A stretch of DNA of 64,000 nucleotides from an uncultured Bacteroidales bacterium. GTDB lineage: Bacteria > Bacteroidota > Bacteroidia > Bacteroidales > Bacteroidaceae. Of this stretch, positions 1 through 8,718 are shown in pieces; the first letter of the stretch is position 1; every line of letters begins with the position of its first letter. The stretch covers positions 1 to 64,000 of the forward strand of contig CACYZY010000014.1 in assembly GCA_902779085.1 (NCBI GenBank). The letters are read 5' to 3'. Position numbers and translations under genes: made by a program. Below the pieces are notes generated by a model that was not told the origin of the DNA, searched no databases, and saw nothing but the letters and a program-made list of their open reading frames with translations.

Positions 1-1
1 A

Positions 2-133
2 TATAATATTGATTCTGCCAACATTGCAAAGCGTGATAGTGAGCATCAAACCGTTACTGTGACCATCCCTGCACGTGATCATAACCTATTGCAAGAGCTC
101 GCAAGAAGGTTTGGTTGGGCTTGCGTATTTTAG
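2..133 (+). CDS. C-terminal fragment of a small antitoxin-like protein
   Basis: An open frame enters from the left edge and ends at TAG 131-133, giving 43 visible residues. The tail contains VTVTIPARDHNLLQELARRFGW. This resembles small Bacteroidetes proteins with a beta-strand 'VTIP' followed by a helix ending in 'GW', often annotated as antitoxin-like or DUF2683-like. That match is from memory and the start lies outside the window. No toxin gene follows: the next gene is on the other strand. The fragment could simply be a short hypothetical protein. Confidence 0.45.
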   Translation, partial: YNIDSANIAKRDSEHQTVTVTIPARDHNLLQELARRFGWACVF

Positions 134-169
134 TGCATGGGACATGGTACTATCTATATGTAAAAACAA

Positions 170-194
170 CAATCCCCGCCGCTGGCGGGGATTG
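170..194. terminator. Bidirectional intrinsic terminator
   Basis: A GC-rich perfect inverted repeat, arms CAATCCCCGCC and GGCGGGGATTG with a 3-nt loop, lies between the convergent fragment at 2-133 and the oxidoreductase gene. It can serve both strands. The flanking T-rich tract is short. Confidence 0.75.
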
Positions 195-221
195 TCTGTT
201 AGATGGGAGATGAGATGATGC

Positions 222-1367
222 TTATTTAATCGTTACCCATTGACTTCCACCGTCAGCACTATCCACTACGGCATGAATAAACTTCACACCGCTCACACCG
301 TCAGATATTGTTGGGAAATCGAAGCAAGAATAGTCTTTGCCTTGTTTCTTTGCTTCCACAGCATTGAGAAATTCACGATGAATATTCGCAAATGCTACGA
401 ATAGTCCCTCAGGATGTCCTGATGGGATGCGTGCAAAGGCACCGGCCTTCTCGTGTATGGCTGCTGTTCCTCGGTGTATGAGACGCATGGACTCACCCTT
501 TGGAGTATAACGCACCACCTCGGGATCTTCCTGCATCCATTCCAGAGCGCCTTTGTCACCATATACGCGAACGACAAAACCATTGCAGTGACCTTCGGCA
601 ATCTGACTGCACCAATAGGCTCCATGGGCTCCATTGTCGTATTCCACAATTATATTGGCATTCAGCTCTAGAGGCTGATTGTATTTATCACGAGTGGCAA
701 GAAGACGATGTATCTTAAGACCGGTGAGGTAGGAAACATAGTTTTCGATATGTGTGCCCAGATCTCCTACGCAGTTGGTAATACCCGAGATAACGGGATC
801 AGTACGCCATACAGCCAGGCTCATGTCATTTTTGCTATCAGGATCAAGTATGTCGAGCAGCCAGCCCTGTACATATTCTGCATTCACTGCTATGACATTA
901 CCTATCTTGCCTTCTGCAATCATTTCCTTCATCACCTTACTCATGGTATAGCCTGTATAACTATATCCTACGCCAAAGAGAAGGCCTGTTGACTTGACAA
1001 TAGCCTCCAACTCCTCGGCTTGTGCCACAGTGAAGCATAAAGGTTTCTCGCAGAACACGTTGATGCCCGCCTCCAAGAAACATTTAGCTATCTCATAGTG
1101 TGTGATGTTGGGCGTAACTATCACCACGAAGTCGATGCCATCAGGGCGGGCTGCCTCGGCTTTGGCCATTGTCTTGTAGTCTGGATAGACACGGTCGGGA
1201 TCCAAATCATAGGTTTTGCCTGTTTCTTGGTTCAAACTTTCACGGGTACTGAAACATCCGGCAACCAAGGATGAACGGGGGTCAAACTGAAGCGCTTTGC
1301 GGTGCACGTCACCTATGAAGGCTTTGTTATGACCGCCTACCATTCCGTAACGAATTTCTTTTGCCAT
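222..1367 (-). CDS. Gfo/Idh/MocA family NAD(P)-dependent oxidoreductase
   Basis: This is a 381-residue cytosolic dehydrogenase of the Gfo/Idh/MocA family, which oxidises or reduces sugars, inositols and related polyols. The N-terminal Rossmann fold opens with YGMVGGHNKAFIG. The family EKP motif is at residues 107-109, with Lys108 expected in catalysis. A DLGTHIE segment near residues 202-208 supplies the Asp and His usual for this family. It lies 20 bp downstream of a sugar-phosphate isomerase-like gene on the same strand, so the two are probably one operon for catabolism or epimerisation of an unidentified sugar or inositol. An AGAGGATAAG purine stretch precedes the ATG. The substrate cannot be read from the sequence. 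Confidence 0.9.
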   Translation of the reverse strand: MAKEIRYGMVGGHNKAFIGDVHRKALQFDPRSSLVAGCFSTRESLNQETGKTYDLDPDRVYPDYKTMAKAEAARPDGIDFVVIVTPNITHYEIAKCFLEAGINVFCEKPLCFTVAQAEELEAIVKSTGLLFGVGYSYTGYTMSKVMKEMIAEGKIGNVIAVNAEYVQGWLLDILDPDSKNDMSLAVWRTDPVISGITNCVGDLGTHIENYVSYLTGLKIHRLLATRDKYNQPLELNANIIVEYDNGAHGAYWCSQIAEGHCNGFVVRVYGDKGALEWMQEDPEVVRYTPKGESMRLIHRGTAAIHEKAGAFARIPSGHPEGLFVAFANIHREFLNAVEAKKQGKDYSCFDFPTISDGVSGVKFIHAVVDSADGGSQWVTIK

Positions 1368-1387
1368 AATCTTATCCTCTTATATTG

Positions 1388-2383
1388 TTATTTATTGGAT
1401 ATTGCTTCGTCAAACTTAACGGCGGATGGCTTGAAGTCAACACGTCGTACAAAGGCAGCAGCTTCGGTGGCTCCATCGATACGGTCCATGCCCGAATCCT
1501 CCCATTCCACAGACAGCGGCCCATCGTAGCCATAGGCATTGAGCACACGTATTATCTCTTCGAAATTCACGTCACCATGACCTAGTGAGCGGAAATTCCA
1601 ACCTCGGCGCAAATCACCGAAATCGATATGACTGCCCAGAATACCAGAACGTCCGTCAAGGGTGACCGCAGCATCCTTCATGTGGACATGATATACGCGA
1701 TCGATAAAGTCATTGAGGAACAGATGGGGCTTCATGCCTTGCCAGATGAGGTGACTGGGGTCAAAATTCAGACCGAATTCTTTACGGTCGGCAAACTTCG
1801 CCAACAGGCGTTTGGTGGAATAGTAATCGAATGCTATCTCGCCTGGATGTACCTCAAGAGCGAATTTGACATCATATTTCTTAAAGACGTCTAAAATGGG
1901 ACTCCATAGCTCTACGATTCGGTTAAAGCCTGCCTCAATCATCTCCTCAGTTGTCTGGGGGAAAGAATACATATACTTCCAGATGGGGGATCCTGTGAAA
2001 CCAGTGACTACGTGGACGCCAAACTTGGCAGCGACGACGGGCACCTTCATCATGGTATCGATGGCCCACTGCCTGATTGCCTCCGGATTATTGGCTAGGG
2101 CAGATGGTGCAAAATTATTCAAACGTGGGTCTGGGTCGTCGCCCACGCACTGGCCAATGATGTGAACAGCCAGGGCCGTCATGACCAGTCCGTTCTTTTT
2201 GAGGTTTTCCTTCATCCAGTTCACGTAACTCTCATCAGAGATTGCTCGGTCAACATCGATGCCGTTGCCCCAACAAGCCACTTCTAATCCGTCGTAACCC
2301 ATTTTCTTGGCAAGCGTGCATAACTCATCAAATGGTAAGTCTGCCCATTGGATGGTGCATAGTGTAACAAGGTGCTTTCCCAT
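1388..2383 (-). CDS. Sugar phosphate isomerase/epimerase-like TIM-barrel protein
   Basis: This 331-residue protein belongs to the AP-endonuclease-2/xylose-isomerase-like TIM-barrel family, which includes inosose dehydratases, hydroxypyruvate isomerases and ketose 3-epimerases. Likely metal ligands sit in ALEVHPGE, NFDPSH, YHVHMKDA and SVEWEDSG, in the order seen in this fold. There is no signal peptide, so it is cytosolic. It is the first gene of a two-gene unit with the Gfo/Idh/MocA oxidoreductase, a pairing common in inositol or rare-sugar pathways. The exact reaction is unknown. Confidence 0.85.
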   Translation of the reverse strand: MGKHLVTLCTIQWADLPFDELCTLAKKMGYDGLEVACWGNGIDVDRAISDESYVNWMKENLKKNGLVMTALAVHIIGQCVGDDPDPRLNNFAPSALANNPEAIRQWAIDTMMKVPVVAAKFGVHVVTGFTGSPIWKYMYSFPQTTEEMIEAGFNRIVELWSPILDVFKKYDVKFALEVHPGEIAFDYYSTKRLLAKFADRKEFGLNFDPSHLIWQGMKPHLFLNDFIDRVYHVHMKDAAVTLDGRSGILGSHIDFGDLRRGWNFRSLGHGDVNFEEIIRVLNAYGYDGPLSVEWEDSGMDRIDGATEAAAFVRRVDFKPSAVKFDEAISNK

Positions 2384-2447
2384 AATATTAGTATGTTTAA
2401 GTTTGATATGTTTATCAAATAATTATTGCCATAATAATCTAATAATG

Positions 2448-2455
2448 CAAATATA
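2448..2455 (-). promoter_or_regulatory. Candidate -7 box for the isomerase/oxidoreductase operon
   Basis: The minus strand reads TATATTTG, a match to the Bacteroidetes -7 element TAnnTTTG, about 65 bp upstream of the isomerase start. No good -33 TTTG is seen at the usual distance. Confidence 0.45.
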
Positions 2456-2550
2456 GCATAATTCTTTATGCTATCCTTATCTCAGCCTATTTTTTTGTTT
2501 TTTTAAGGGCTGGGGGTATGTGATGTATGGTACTATCGATATACAAAAAG

Positions 2551-2583
2551 AAGCCCGGTAAGCGATGAACTTATCGGGCTTTA
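2551..2583 (-). terminator. Intrinsic terminator of the 5'-nucleotidase gene
   Basis: Inverted repeat AAGCCCGGTAAG/CTTATCGGGCTT with a 7-nt loop, ending 3-5 bp past the nucleotidase stop. On the minus strand it is followed by CTTTTTG. The stem contains one G-T wobble. Confidence 0.8.
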
Positions 2584-2585
2584 CT

Positions 2586-4328
2586 TTACTTATTTCCAAA
2601 CAAGGCCTTATAGTCGCGCTCGATGGCGGGCTTGGTCCACTCCTCGGGCACGAGTTTCCACTGGTTCAGGGGTTGCGGGTTGACATCGGGGTGTTGCTCA
2701 ATGTACTCCATGAGGTAGTAGCGGAGGTCCTTGTCGGTGGAGACAATGACGCGCTTGATGAGGTCGTCGTGGGCAATGCCGGCACCTTTGGTGAGGTGCT
2801 CCCCTCCTCCATTGCCTCGATAGGAATTGACGGCTACCTTATAGTGTTTGTCAAGGTCGAAAGGGGTACCGTCGGCCATACTCTCTATCTTCACTTTCTG
2901 TCCTGCTGGCTTGGTGGCATCGACGGTATAGATGATGCCTGCTGCTGAATCAAAGTTGAACATGGGGTGCAGGAACTTATTGAAGCCGTCGCCTGCATTC
3001 TCCTGTGACAAATCAAACAACAACACATGGTCATTTTTAGATTTCATCTGATTGATCCAGATGCCATAGGAATATTCCAACGCGCCGAGGATCTCACGTC
3101 CTGTGAGGTCCATCGTATAGAGCATGTTCTCGTACTTATAGAGGTTGAACATATCGTTGACATAGACATCGCCTGCCTTGATCTGGGCATCATACGACAA
3201 AGGTGCGGCGAAGGAGATATCGGCGCCTGTCAGTGCCAACTGCAGGGAGTGGATGAGGTCGATGAATGCCGATGGTCCGAAGTAAGCGGGACGTGTAGTG
3301 ATGGTGGAGGCAAAATGTCCTATCTTCTTGGAGATGAACTGGGTGACATCGTTGTACTGCTTAGAGAACTGTTGCATGAAAGCTTGGCTCACAGGCAGGT
3401 CATCGACAGATACCAACTCGCCACTGACTTCCTTGCTCACTACCTTGCCTTTCTCTACATTGACCTTGATGGTGACATCGCTCACCTGATGGGCTGCATT
3501 GCCTGGATTGACGAGCAGCACGCTATCGCCTGCCACATTGACAATCTTGCGGCAATCTCGGCTATGGTCATGACCAAAGAGTACCACATCGAAGCCTGGG
3601 ACACGTTCGGCCACCTCTGCTGCTGCATGCTCACGATAGATGCCACTGAGCCACTCGGCCTCATCGCCTGTATGGAACAAGCCTATCACCACATCGGCCT
3701 TTTCTTTCTCTTTCAGGATGGGCATATACTTGCGGGCTGTCTCTTCCATATCGTCGAAGCGCAGGCCTTCCCACAGGTTCTCGGAGAGCCACGCTGGGAT
3801 GCCTGGGGTGATCATGCCTAATACAGCTATCTTGACACCTTCGCGCTTGAACACCACATAGGGCTTGAAATGGGGCTGCTCGGTGGCTGTCTCGATGATA
3901 TTGGCTCCCAATATGGGGAAGTCACAATCGTTGGCCCAACGGTCGAACACAGGACGACTCACCTCTACATCGTGGTTGCCCATATTGCCTGCATCATAAC
4001 CCATGTAGCTCAGCATCTCGCCTGCCAGATGGCGAGACTGCTGGTCGATATAGTTGTAGTAATAGGCAGAGGGCTGTCCTTGCAGGATATCGCCGTTGTC
4101 GAACAGCAACACGTTGTCGCCATACTGCTGACGAAGGCCTTCTACATAGGTATGCACTCGTGCCAGGCTACCCTTTACATCCTTGCGGTTGATAAAGTCG
4201 TAGGGGTAGAAACTACCATGCACATCACTGGTTTCAATTACTCTCAGTTCCACCGTCTTCGTCTCCCCCGAGGTCATGCAGGATGTCATCATCAGCAGAC
4301 TCATCCAAAACAAGAGTTGCTTCTTCAT
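2586..4328 (-). CDS. 5'-nucleotidase / 2',3'-cyclic phosphodiesterase family lipoprotein
   Basis: This 580-residue metallophosphatase has the UshA/CpdB architecture. An N-terminal calcineurin-like domain carries SDVHG (Asp35, His37), DNGD (residues 77-80), GNHDVE (about 117-122), FHTGDE and FGHDHSRD. A C-terminal 5'-nucleotidase substrate domain contains NSYRGNGGG. The N-terminus is a lipoprotein signal with the lipobox MTSC (Cys17), so the enzyme is exported and membrane anchored. It probably releases nucleosides and phosphate from external nucleotides. Its first 95 bp overlap the 3' end of the upstream CPBP protease gene in another frame. The lipoprotein signal fixes the start well, so the overlap appears real. 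Confidence 0.92.
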   Translation of the reverse strand: MKKQLLFWMSLLMMTSCMTSGETKTVELRVIETSDVHGSFYPYDFINRKDVKGSLARVHTYVEGLRQQYGDNVLLFDNGDILQGQPSAYYYNYIDQQSRHLAGEMLSYMGYDAGNMGNHDVEVSRPVFDRWANDCDFPILGANIIETATEQPHFKPYVVFKREGVKIAVLGMITPGIPAWLSENLWEGLRFDDMEETARKYMPILKEKEKADVVIGLFHTGDEAEWLSGIYREHAAAEVAERVPGFDVVLFGHDHSRDCRKIVNVAGDSVLLVNPGNAAHQVSDVTIKVNVEKGKVVSKEVSGELVSVDDLPVSQAFMQQFSKQYNDVTQFISKKIGHFASTITTRPAYFGPSAFIDLIHSLQLALTGADISFAAPLSYDAQIKAGDVYVNDMFNLYKYENMLYTMDLTGREILGALEYSYGIWINQMKSKNDHVLLFDLSQENAGDGFNKFLHPMFNFDSAAGIIYTVDATKPAGQKVKIESMADGTPFDLDKHYKVAVNSYRGNGGGEHLTKGAGIAHDDLIKRVIVSTDKDLRYYLMEYIEQHPDVNPQPLNQWKLVPEEWTKPAIERDYKALFGNK

Positions 4329-5163
4329 ATTTCACTTTTTTGGTTTCAAAATAATAGATGATCAGGCCTGTGGCTATTATCATCAGGATGGTACAAGGCA
4401 AAGAGGCCTCGAAGCCGAAGTCACCTCCGTTCATCAGTGTATTGTCGGAGATGTGCAGCTTCAGCAAAGTGTTCTTGTCGCCTGTGCCACTCACGTCATA
4501 GCCCAAGACGGGTCCTTGGATGTAGTTCCAGAACAGATGCAAGCTGATGGGGAACCACAGGTTGCGGGTATAGATATAGGCCACGCCGAGCAGGATGCCT
4601 GCCAACGTGAGGTTGAACAACGAGAAGTTGGTCATGCCTGGATTGCCCAAGTGTAGGCAGGCAAAGATGAAGGCTGAGATGAAGAGTGCCAGGAACTTGT
4701 TCATGCCTGTATCGAGCATGTGGCCGAGTACGAAACCTCGCATCATAGACTCCTCCATTACGGCTACCGTTATGTAGAACAGGAACTGTATTATCAGGTA
4801 AGAGGGGTCGAAATGCACACCATCGATGCGGATCCACCCAGCAATGAGGGATACGATATAGCCAATGGCATAGATAGCTGCTGCCATACCAAAGCCACAG
4901 AGCAGGTCCTTGCCCCTGCCTCGCAGGCCGAAGCCCATATTGGTGACAAACGGTACCTCATCCCAATAGTGGATGATGAGCCAGGCAGCCAACAGAACAG
5001 ACGCCACTTGGATGGCTTCGATGACCAGTATGGCCCAACGCTCGGGGTTGTTCACATCGACCCATCCCGAGAAGGCGAACGGCAACATCAAAACCACCAA
5101 AAAAAAACAAGTTGCCATCGCGAAGACGATGAGCTTGGCCAACAATATAAGATATTTCTTCAT
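4234..5163 (-). CDS. CPBP family intramembrane glutamic endopeptidase
   Basis: Starting at MKKYLILLAK, this is a 309-residue polytopic membrane protein. The frame is open further upstream to 5250, but that extension crosses the divergent promoter region and is not protein-like. The CPBP (Abi/CAAX protease-like) motifs are EESMMRGF, the Glu-Glu/Arg motif, followed by FACLHLGNPG and SLHLFWNYIQG, whose His and Asn residues complete the site. The C-terminus is a very acidic tail (ESADDDILHDLGGDEDGG) encoded almost entirely within the overlap with the nucleotidase start. The two genes are probably cotranscribed. The substrate is unknown. Confidence 0.85.
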   Translation of the reverse strand: MKKYLILLAKLIVFAMATCFFLVVLMLPFAFSGWVDVNNPERWAILVIEAIQVASVLLAAWLIIHYWDEVPFVTNMGFGLRGRGKDLLCGFGMAAAIYAIGYIVSLIAGWIRIDGVHFDPSYLIIQFLFYITVAVMEESMMRGFVLGHMLDTGMNKFLALFISAFIFACLHLGNPGMTNFSLFNLTLAGILLGVAYIYTRNLWFPISLHLFWNYIQGPVLGYDVSGTGDKNTLLKLHISDNTLMNGGDFGFEASLPCTILMIIATGLIIYYFETKKVKYEEATLVLDESADDDILHDLGGDEDGGTESN

Positions 5164-5180
5164 ATTTATTTTAGGTTTAT

Positions 5181-5213
5181 TTTGGTTACAAAGATAATAA
5201 ATCTTTAACTTTG
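5181..5213 (+). promoter_or_regulatory. cstA promoter
   Basis: TTTG at 5181-5184 and TAACTTTG at 5206-5213 are separated by 21 bp, a good fit to the Bacteroidetes -33/-7 promoter. The cstA ATG is 27 bp downstream. Confidence 0.65.
5189..5196 (-). promoter_or_regulatory. Candidate -7 box for the CPBP/5'-nucleotidase operon
   Basis: The minus strand reads TATCTTTG, matching TAnnTTTG, 25 bp before the CPBP start at 5163. It is interleaved with the divergent cstA promoter. No clear -33 element. Confidence 0.5.
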
Positions 5214-5240
5214 CACCACTAAACATAAAACAAAAGTGAT

Positions 5241-6671
5241 ATGGCATCATTTTTTATTGCCTTAGTGGCTTTACTCATCGGTTATTTGGTGTATGGAAAG
5301 TTTGTGGAACGACTGTTCGGTCCTGATGACCACCGTAGTACACCAGCCTACTCGCAAGCTGACGGTGTGGACTATATCCCTCTGCCTGCCTGGAAAGTTT
5401 TCATGATACAGTTTCTGAACATTGCAGGAACGGGCCCTATCTTCGGTGCCATCATGGGTGCCCAGTTTGGTCCTTCGTCTTATCTGTGGATTGTGTTTGG
5501 CTGTATCTTCGCTGGTGCCGTACACGACTACCTCTGTGGTATGCTTTCAGTGCGTCACAACGGTGTGGGTGTGCCAGAACTGGTGGGTACTTACATGGGA
5601 CCTGTTGCCAGGAAGATCATGCTGGTGTTCTCGGTGTTCCTGTTGCTGATGGTGGGTACGGTGTTTGTGTACAGTCCAGCTATCATCCTGGGTGACAAGA
5701 TGGGTGGCGACACGCAGATGGTGATGACCTGGTGTCTCATCATTTTCTTCTATTACATCATCGCCACGATGTTGCCTATCGACAAGATCATTGGCCGCAT
5801 CTATCCTTTGTTTGCTTTCTCGCTGATGTTTATGGCGGTGGCCCTGTGCTTCGTGCTGATCAAGGATATGCCCAACATCCCTGAGGTGTGGGACGGCCTG
5901 GATAATATGAAGCCTTCGGCTGGTCCAATATTCCCGTGCTTGTTCATCACCATTGCCTGTGGTGCGCTGAGTGGTTTCCATGCTACACAGAGTCCGTTGA
6001 TGGCTCGTTGTATGCAGCAAGAGAAGCAAGGACGCCCCATTTTCTACGGAGCAATGATTGCCGAAGGTGTGGTGGCACTTATCTGGGCTGCTGTTTCGTC
6101 TTATTTCTTCTACGGTGGTGCTGCAGAAGCTTTGGGCGCTTCGCTCAAGTCGAGTGCCCCTCAGGTGGTGACACTGGTATCTGAAGGATGGTTGGGTACT
6201 TTGGGTGGTGTGTTGGCGCTGCTAGGTGTGGTTGCTGCTCCTATCACCAGTGGTGATACGGCTTTCCGCAGTGCACGACTGATCATCTCGGAGTTTGTTC
6301 ACCTGAACCAACGAAAGATTGTCAACCGTTTTATCATCTGCATCCCATTGTTCCTGATTGCCCTCGGACTGTTGTGGTTCAACATTGCCGACGAGAATGG
6401 TTTCAATGTCATCTGGAACTACTTCGGATGGGCAAACCAGTCACTGGCTACCATCGTGCTATGGACGGAAACAGTATATTTAGTAAAACAGCATAAATTT
6501 TTCTATATCACACTGATACCGGCTATGTTCATGACGGTTGTAACAGTGTCTTTCCTCATTCTGTCACCTATCGCTTTCGGCTTAGACAAGAACATCGCCT
6601 ATATCTGTGGTGCTGTGGCTGTGGTGGTTGCTACAGGCTGGTTCTGCCACTGGTATCGCAAAAATAGCTGA
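5241..6671 (+). CDS. cstA: Carbon starvation protein CstA family transporter
   Basis: This 476-residue polytopic inner-membrane protein has the CstA signature region near its start (QFLNIAGTGPIFGAIMGAQFG, then FAGAVHDYLCGMLSVRHNG). Members take up peptides or pyruvate in other bacteria. It is much shorter than the roughly 700-residue enterobacterial CstA; the short form is usual in Bacteroidetes. About a dozen hydrophobic segments cover most of the protein. It has its own promoter and is divergent from the CPBP gene. The next gene, grpE, lies 88 bp downstream without an obvious terminator, so readthrough is possible. The transported substrate is inferred from the family only. Confidence 0.92.
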   Translation: MASFFIALVALLIGYLVYGKFVERLFGPDDHRSTPAYSQADGVDYIPLPAWKVFMIQFLNIAGTGPIFGAIMGAQFGPSSYLWIVFGCIFAGAVHDYLCGMLSVRHNGVGVPELVGTYMGPVARKIMLVFSVFLLLMVGTVFVYSPAIILGDKMGGDTQMVMTWCLIIFFYYIIATMLPIDKIIGRIYPLFAFSLMFMAVALCFVLIKDMPNIPEVWDGLDNMKPSAGPIFPCLFITIACGALSGFHATQSPLMARCMQQEKQGRPIFYGAMIAEGVVALIWAAVSSYFFYGGAAEALGASLKSSAPQVVTLVSEGWLGTLGGVLALLGVVAAPITSGDTAFRSARLIISEFVHLNQRKIVNRFIICIPLFLIALGLLWFNIADENGFNVIWNYFGWANQSLATIVLWTETVYLVKQHKFFYITLIPAMFMTVVTVSFLILSPIAFGLDKNIAYICGAVAVVVATGWFCHWYRKNS

Positions 6672-6759
6672 CAGTGTGGCATAATTCGGCTTTGGCAAGC
6701 TATTTGCTGACTGACAAGTGACTTTATTACAACGCTAACAAAAACAGGAGGATGGAAAT

Positions 6760-7425
6760 ATGAAACGGAGATTTAACCTAAAACAGAATAAAAAGCAAAA
6801 AATCGATATGAACTCAGAAGAAAAGAATGTGGAAGAGATGAAGAATGTGGAGGAGGAAACTGTTGAGAAGAACGTTGAACAACCTGCTACTGAGGAAGAA
6901 CAGCCTGTAGAGGGTGAAGCTCAGAATGAGGCTGAAGAACCTGAAAAAGAGCTGACTGCTGAAGAGAAACTGCAAGCTGAAGTGGAGAAACTGCAGGCAG
7001 AACAAGAGGAGATGAAGGATAAATACCTGCGTCTCTCTGCAGAGTTTGACAACTACCGCAAGCGCACGATGAAGGAGAAGGCTGAACTGATTCTCAATGG
7101 TGGTGAGAAGGCTTTCAAGGCCATTCTACCTGTGATTGATGATATGGAGAGGGCGTTGGCCACCATGCAGAAAGCTACTGATGTAGAGGCTGTGAAAGAG
7201 GGTGTTGACCTGATCTATAACAAGTTCATTCAGATTCTCGGACAGAATGGCGTACAGGCCATCGATACCAAGGAGAAGGAACTGGATACCGATTACCACG
7301 ATGCCATCGCCATTATCGATGCTCCAACAGAAGAATTGAAAGGCAAGATATTGGACTGTGTAGAAACAGGCTATACCTTGAACGATAAGGTTATACGCCA
7401 CGCAAAAGTTGTGGTGGGCAAATAA
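6760..7425 (+). CDS. grpE: Nucleotide exchange factor GrpE
   Basis: GrpE releases ADP from DnaK during chaperone cycling. The protein has 221 residues. The first 100 or so are a Glu-rich, low-complexity and coiled-coil segment. The GrpE core follows from about residue 85 (DKYLRLSAEFDNYRKRT), ending with the typical GYTLNDKVIRHAKVVVGK. The start at 6760 is supported by AGGAGG at 6746-6751, 8 nt upstream, an unusually strong Shine-Dalgarno match for this phylum. Met17 (6808) is an alternative start. dnaJ follows after 15 bp, so the two form an operon. I see no CIRCE element upstream. Confidence 0.95.
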   Translation: MKRRFNLKQNKKQKIDMNSEEKNVEEMKNVEEETVEKNVEQPATEEEQPVEGEAQNEAEEPEKELTAEEKLQAEVEKLQAEQEEMKDKYLRLSAEFDNYRKRTMKEKAELILNGGEKAFKAILPVIDDMERALATMQKATDVEAVKEGVDLIYNKFIQILGQNGVQAIDTKEKELDTDYHDAIAIIDAPTEELKGKILDCVETGYTLNDKVIRHAKVVVGK

Positions 7426-7440
7426 AAACAGACTAAACAG

Positions 7441-8616
7441 ATGGAAGAAAAAAGTTACTACGAGATATTAGGTGTTGAGAAGACCGCGTCGGCTGACGAG
7501 ATCAAGAAAGCCTATAAGAAGAAGGCCATACAGTATCACCCTGACCGTAATCCTGGCAACAAAGAGGCTGAGGAGAAGTTCAAGGAGGCTGCAGAGGCCT
7601 ATAGCGTGCTTTCTGATCCTGACAAGCGCCAGCGTTACGACCAGTTTGGCAAAGCTGGTGTGAGTGGTGCAGCAGGCAACGGTGGTCCGTTCGGAGGTGG
7701 CTTCGGAGGCGGCATGTCTATGGATGATATCTTCAGCATGTTTGGTGATATCTTCGGTGGTCGTGGTGGTTTCGGAGGCTTCAGTGGCTTCGGAGGAAGT
7801 AGCAGTGGCGGTGGCCAGCAGCGCAAGTTCCGTGGCTCCGACCTTCGTGTGCGTGTCAAGCTCAACCTGAAGGAGATTTCTACGGGTGTTGAGAAGAAGT
7901 TCAAATTGAAGAAATATGTGGCTTGTCCGCATTGTCACGGCAGTGGTGCCGAGGGCAATGGTGGCACAGAGACCTGTCCTACTTGTAAGGGTCGTGGTAC
8001 GGTAATTCGTACCCAGCAGACCATCTTGGGTACAATGCAGACACAGACCACCTGCCCTACTTGCGGTGGCGAAGGTCATGTAATCAAGAACAAGTGTACC
8101 CACTGTGGTGGCGACGGCATCGTGATGGGCGAAGAGACCGTAACCGTAAAGATTCCAGCAGGTGTAGCAGAGGGCATGCAGCTCTCAATGAGTGGCAAGG
8201 GTAATGCCGGCAAGCATAACGGTATTCCTGGCGATTTGCTCATCGTGGTGGAGGAAGAGAAGGACAAGGAATTGATTCGTGATGAGAACGATTTGGTATA
8301 TAACCTGCTGCTGAGCGTTCCTACGGCTACCTTAGGTGGCACCGTAGAGATTCCTACGGTGGACAACAAGGTGAAGGTAAAGATTGAACCTGGCACACAA
8401 CCTGGCAAGGTGTTGCGCCTGCGTGGCAAGGGCTTGCCTGATGTCAACGGTTATGGTACAGGTGATTTGCTGGTCAATGTCAGTGTCTACATCCCTGAGA
8501 CTTTGAGTCGTGACGAGAAGAAGGTGATGGAGCAGATGCAGGACAGTGACAACTTCCGTCCTTCGAGTTCAGTGAAGGAAAGGATCTTCAAAAAGTTCAA
8601 GAGTATGTTTGACTAA
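7441..8616 (+). CDS. dnaJ: Chaperone DnaJ (Hsp40)
   Basis: This is a full-length 391-residue type I Hsp40. The J-domain holds the HPD motif at residues 33-35, which stimulates the DnaK ATPase. A Gly/Phe-rich linker spans about residues 70-125. Four zinc-finger repeats follow from about residue 162 ([32 protein letters not shown]), then the C-terminal substrate-binding domains. It follows grpE by 15 bp and ends in a strong terminator. dnaK is not in this window. Confidence 0.97.
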   Translation: MEEKSYYEILGVEKTASADEIKKAYKKKAIQYHPDRNPGNKEAEEKFKEAAEAYSVLSDPDKRQRYDQFGKAGVSGAAGNGGPFGGGFGGGMSMDDIFSMFGDIFGGRGGFGGFSGFGGSSSGGGQQRKFRGSDLRVRVKLNLKEISTGVEKKFKLKKYVACPHCHGSGAEGNGGTETCPTCKGRGTVIRTQQTILGTMQTQTTCPTCGGEGHVIKNKCTHCGGDGIVMGEETVTVKIPAGVAEGMQLSMSGKGNAGKHNGIPGDLLIVVEEEKDKELIRDENDLVYNLLLSVPTATLGGTVEIPTVDNKVKVKIEPGTQPGKVLRLRGKGLPDVNGYGTGDLLVNVSVYIPETLSRDEKKVMEQMQDSDNFRPSSSVKERIFKKFKSMFD

Positions 8617-8621
8617 AAAAT

Positions 8622-8648
8622 AAGGCGGAATAATTTCCGCCTTTATTT
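8622..8648 (+). terminator. Terminator after dnaJ
   Basis: Perfect 9-bp stem AAGGCGGAA/TTCCGCCTT with a 3-nt loop, followed by TTATTTATT, six bases after the dnaJ stop. Confidence 0.85.
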
Positions 8649-8718
8649 ATTATCATATCTCGATATTTCGTCACCTCTTAGCCAAATTAATGCAAGCATT
8701 GTGGCGCTCGCTGCTCCA

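Noticed and set aside
3027..3821. 264-codon open frame on the plus strand
   Set aside because: It lies entirely antisense to the well-supported 5'-nucleotidase gene and has no recognisable protein features; a shadow of its codon pattern.
7468..8103. 211-codon minus-strand frame opposite dnaJ
   Set aside because: Low-complexity Thr/Ser-rich product mirrors the Gly/Phe and zinc-finger codons of dnaJ; not a gene.
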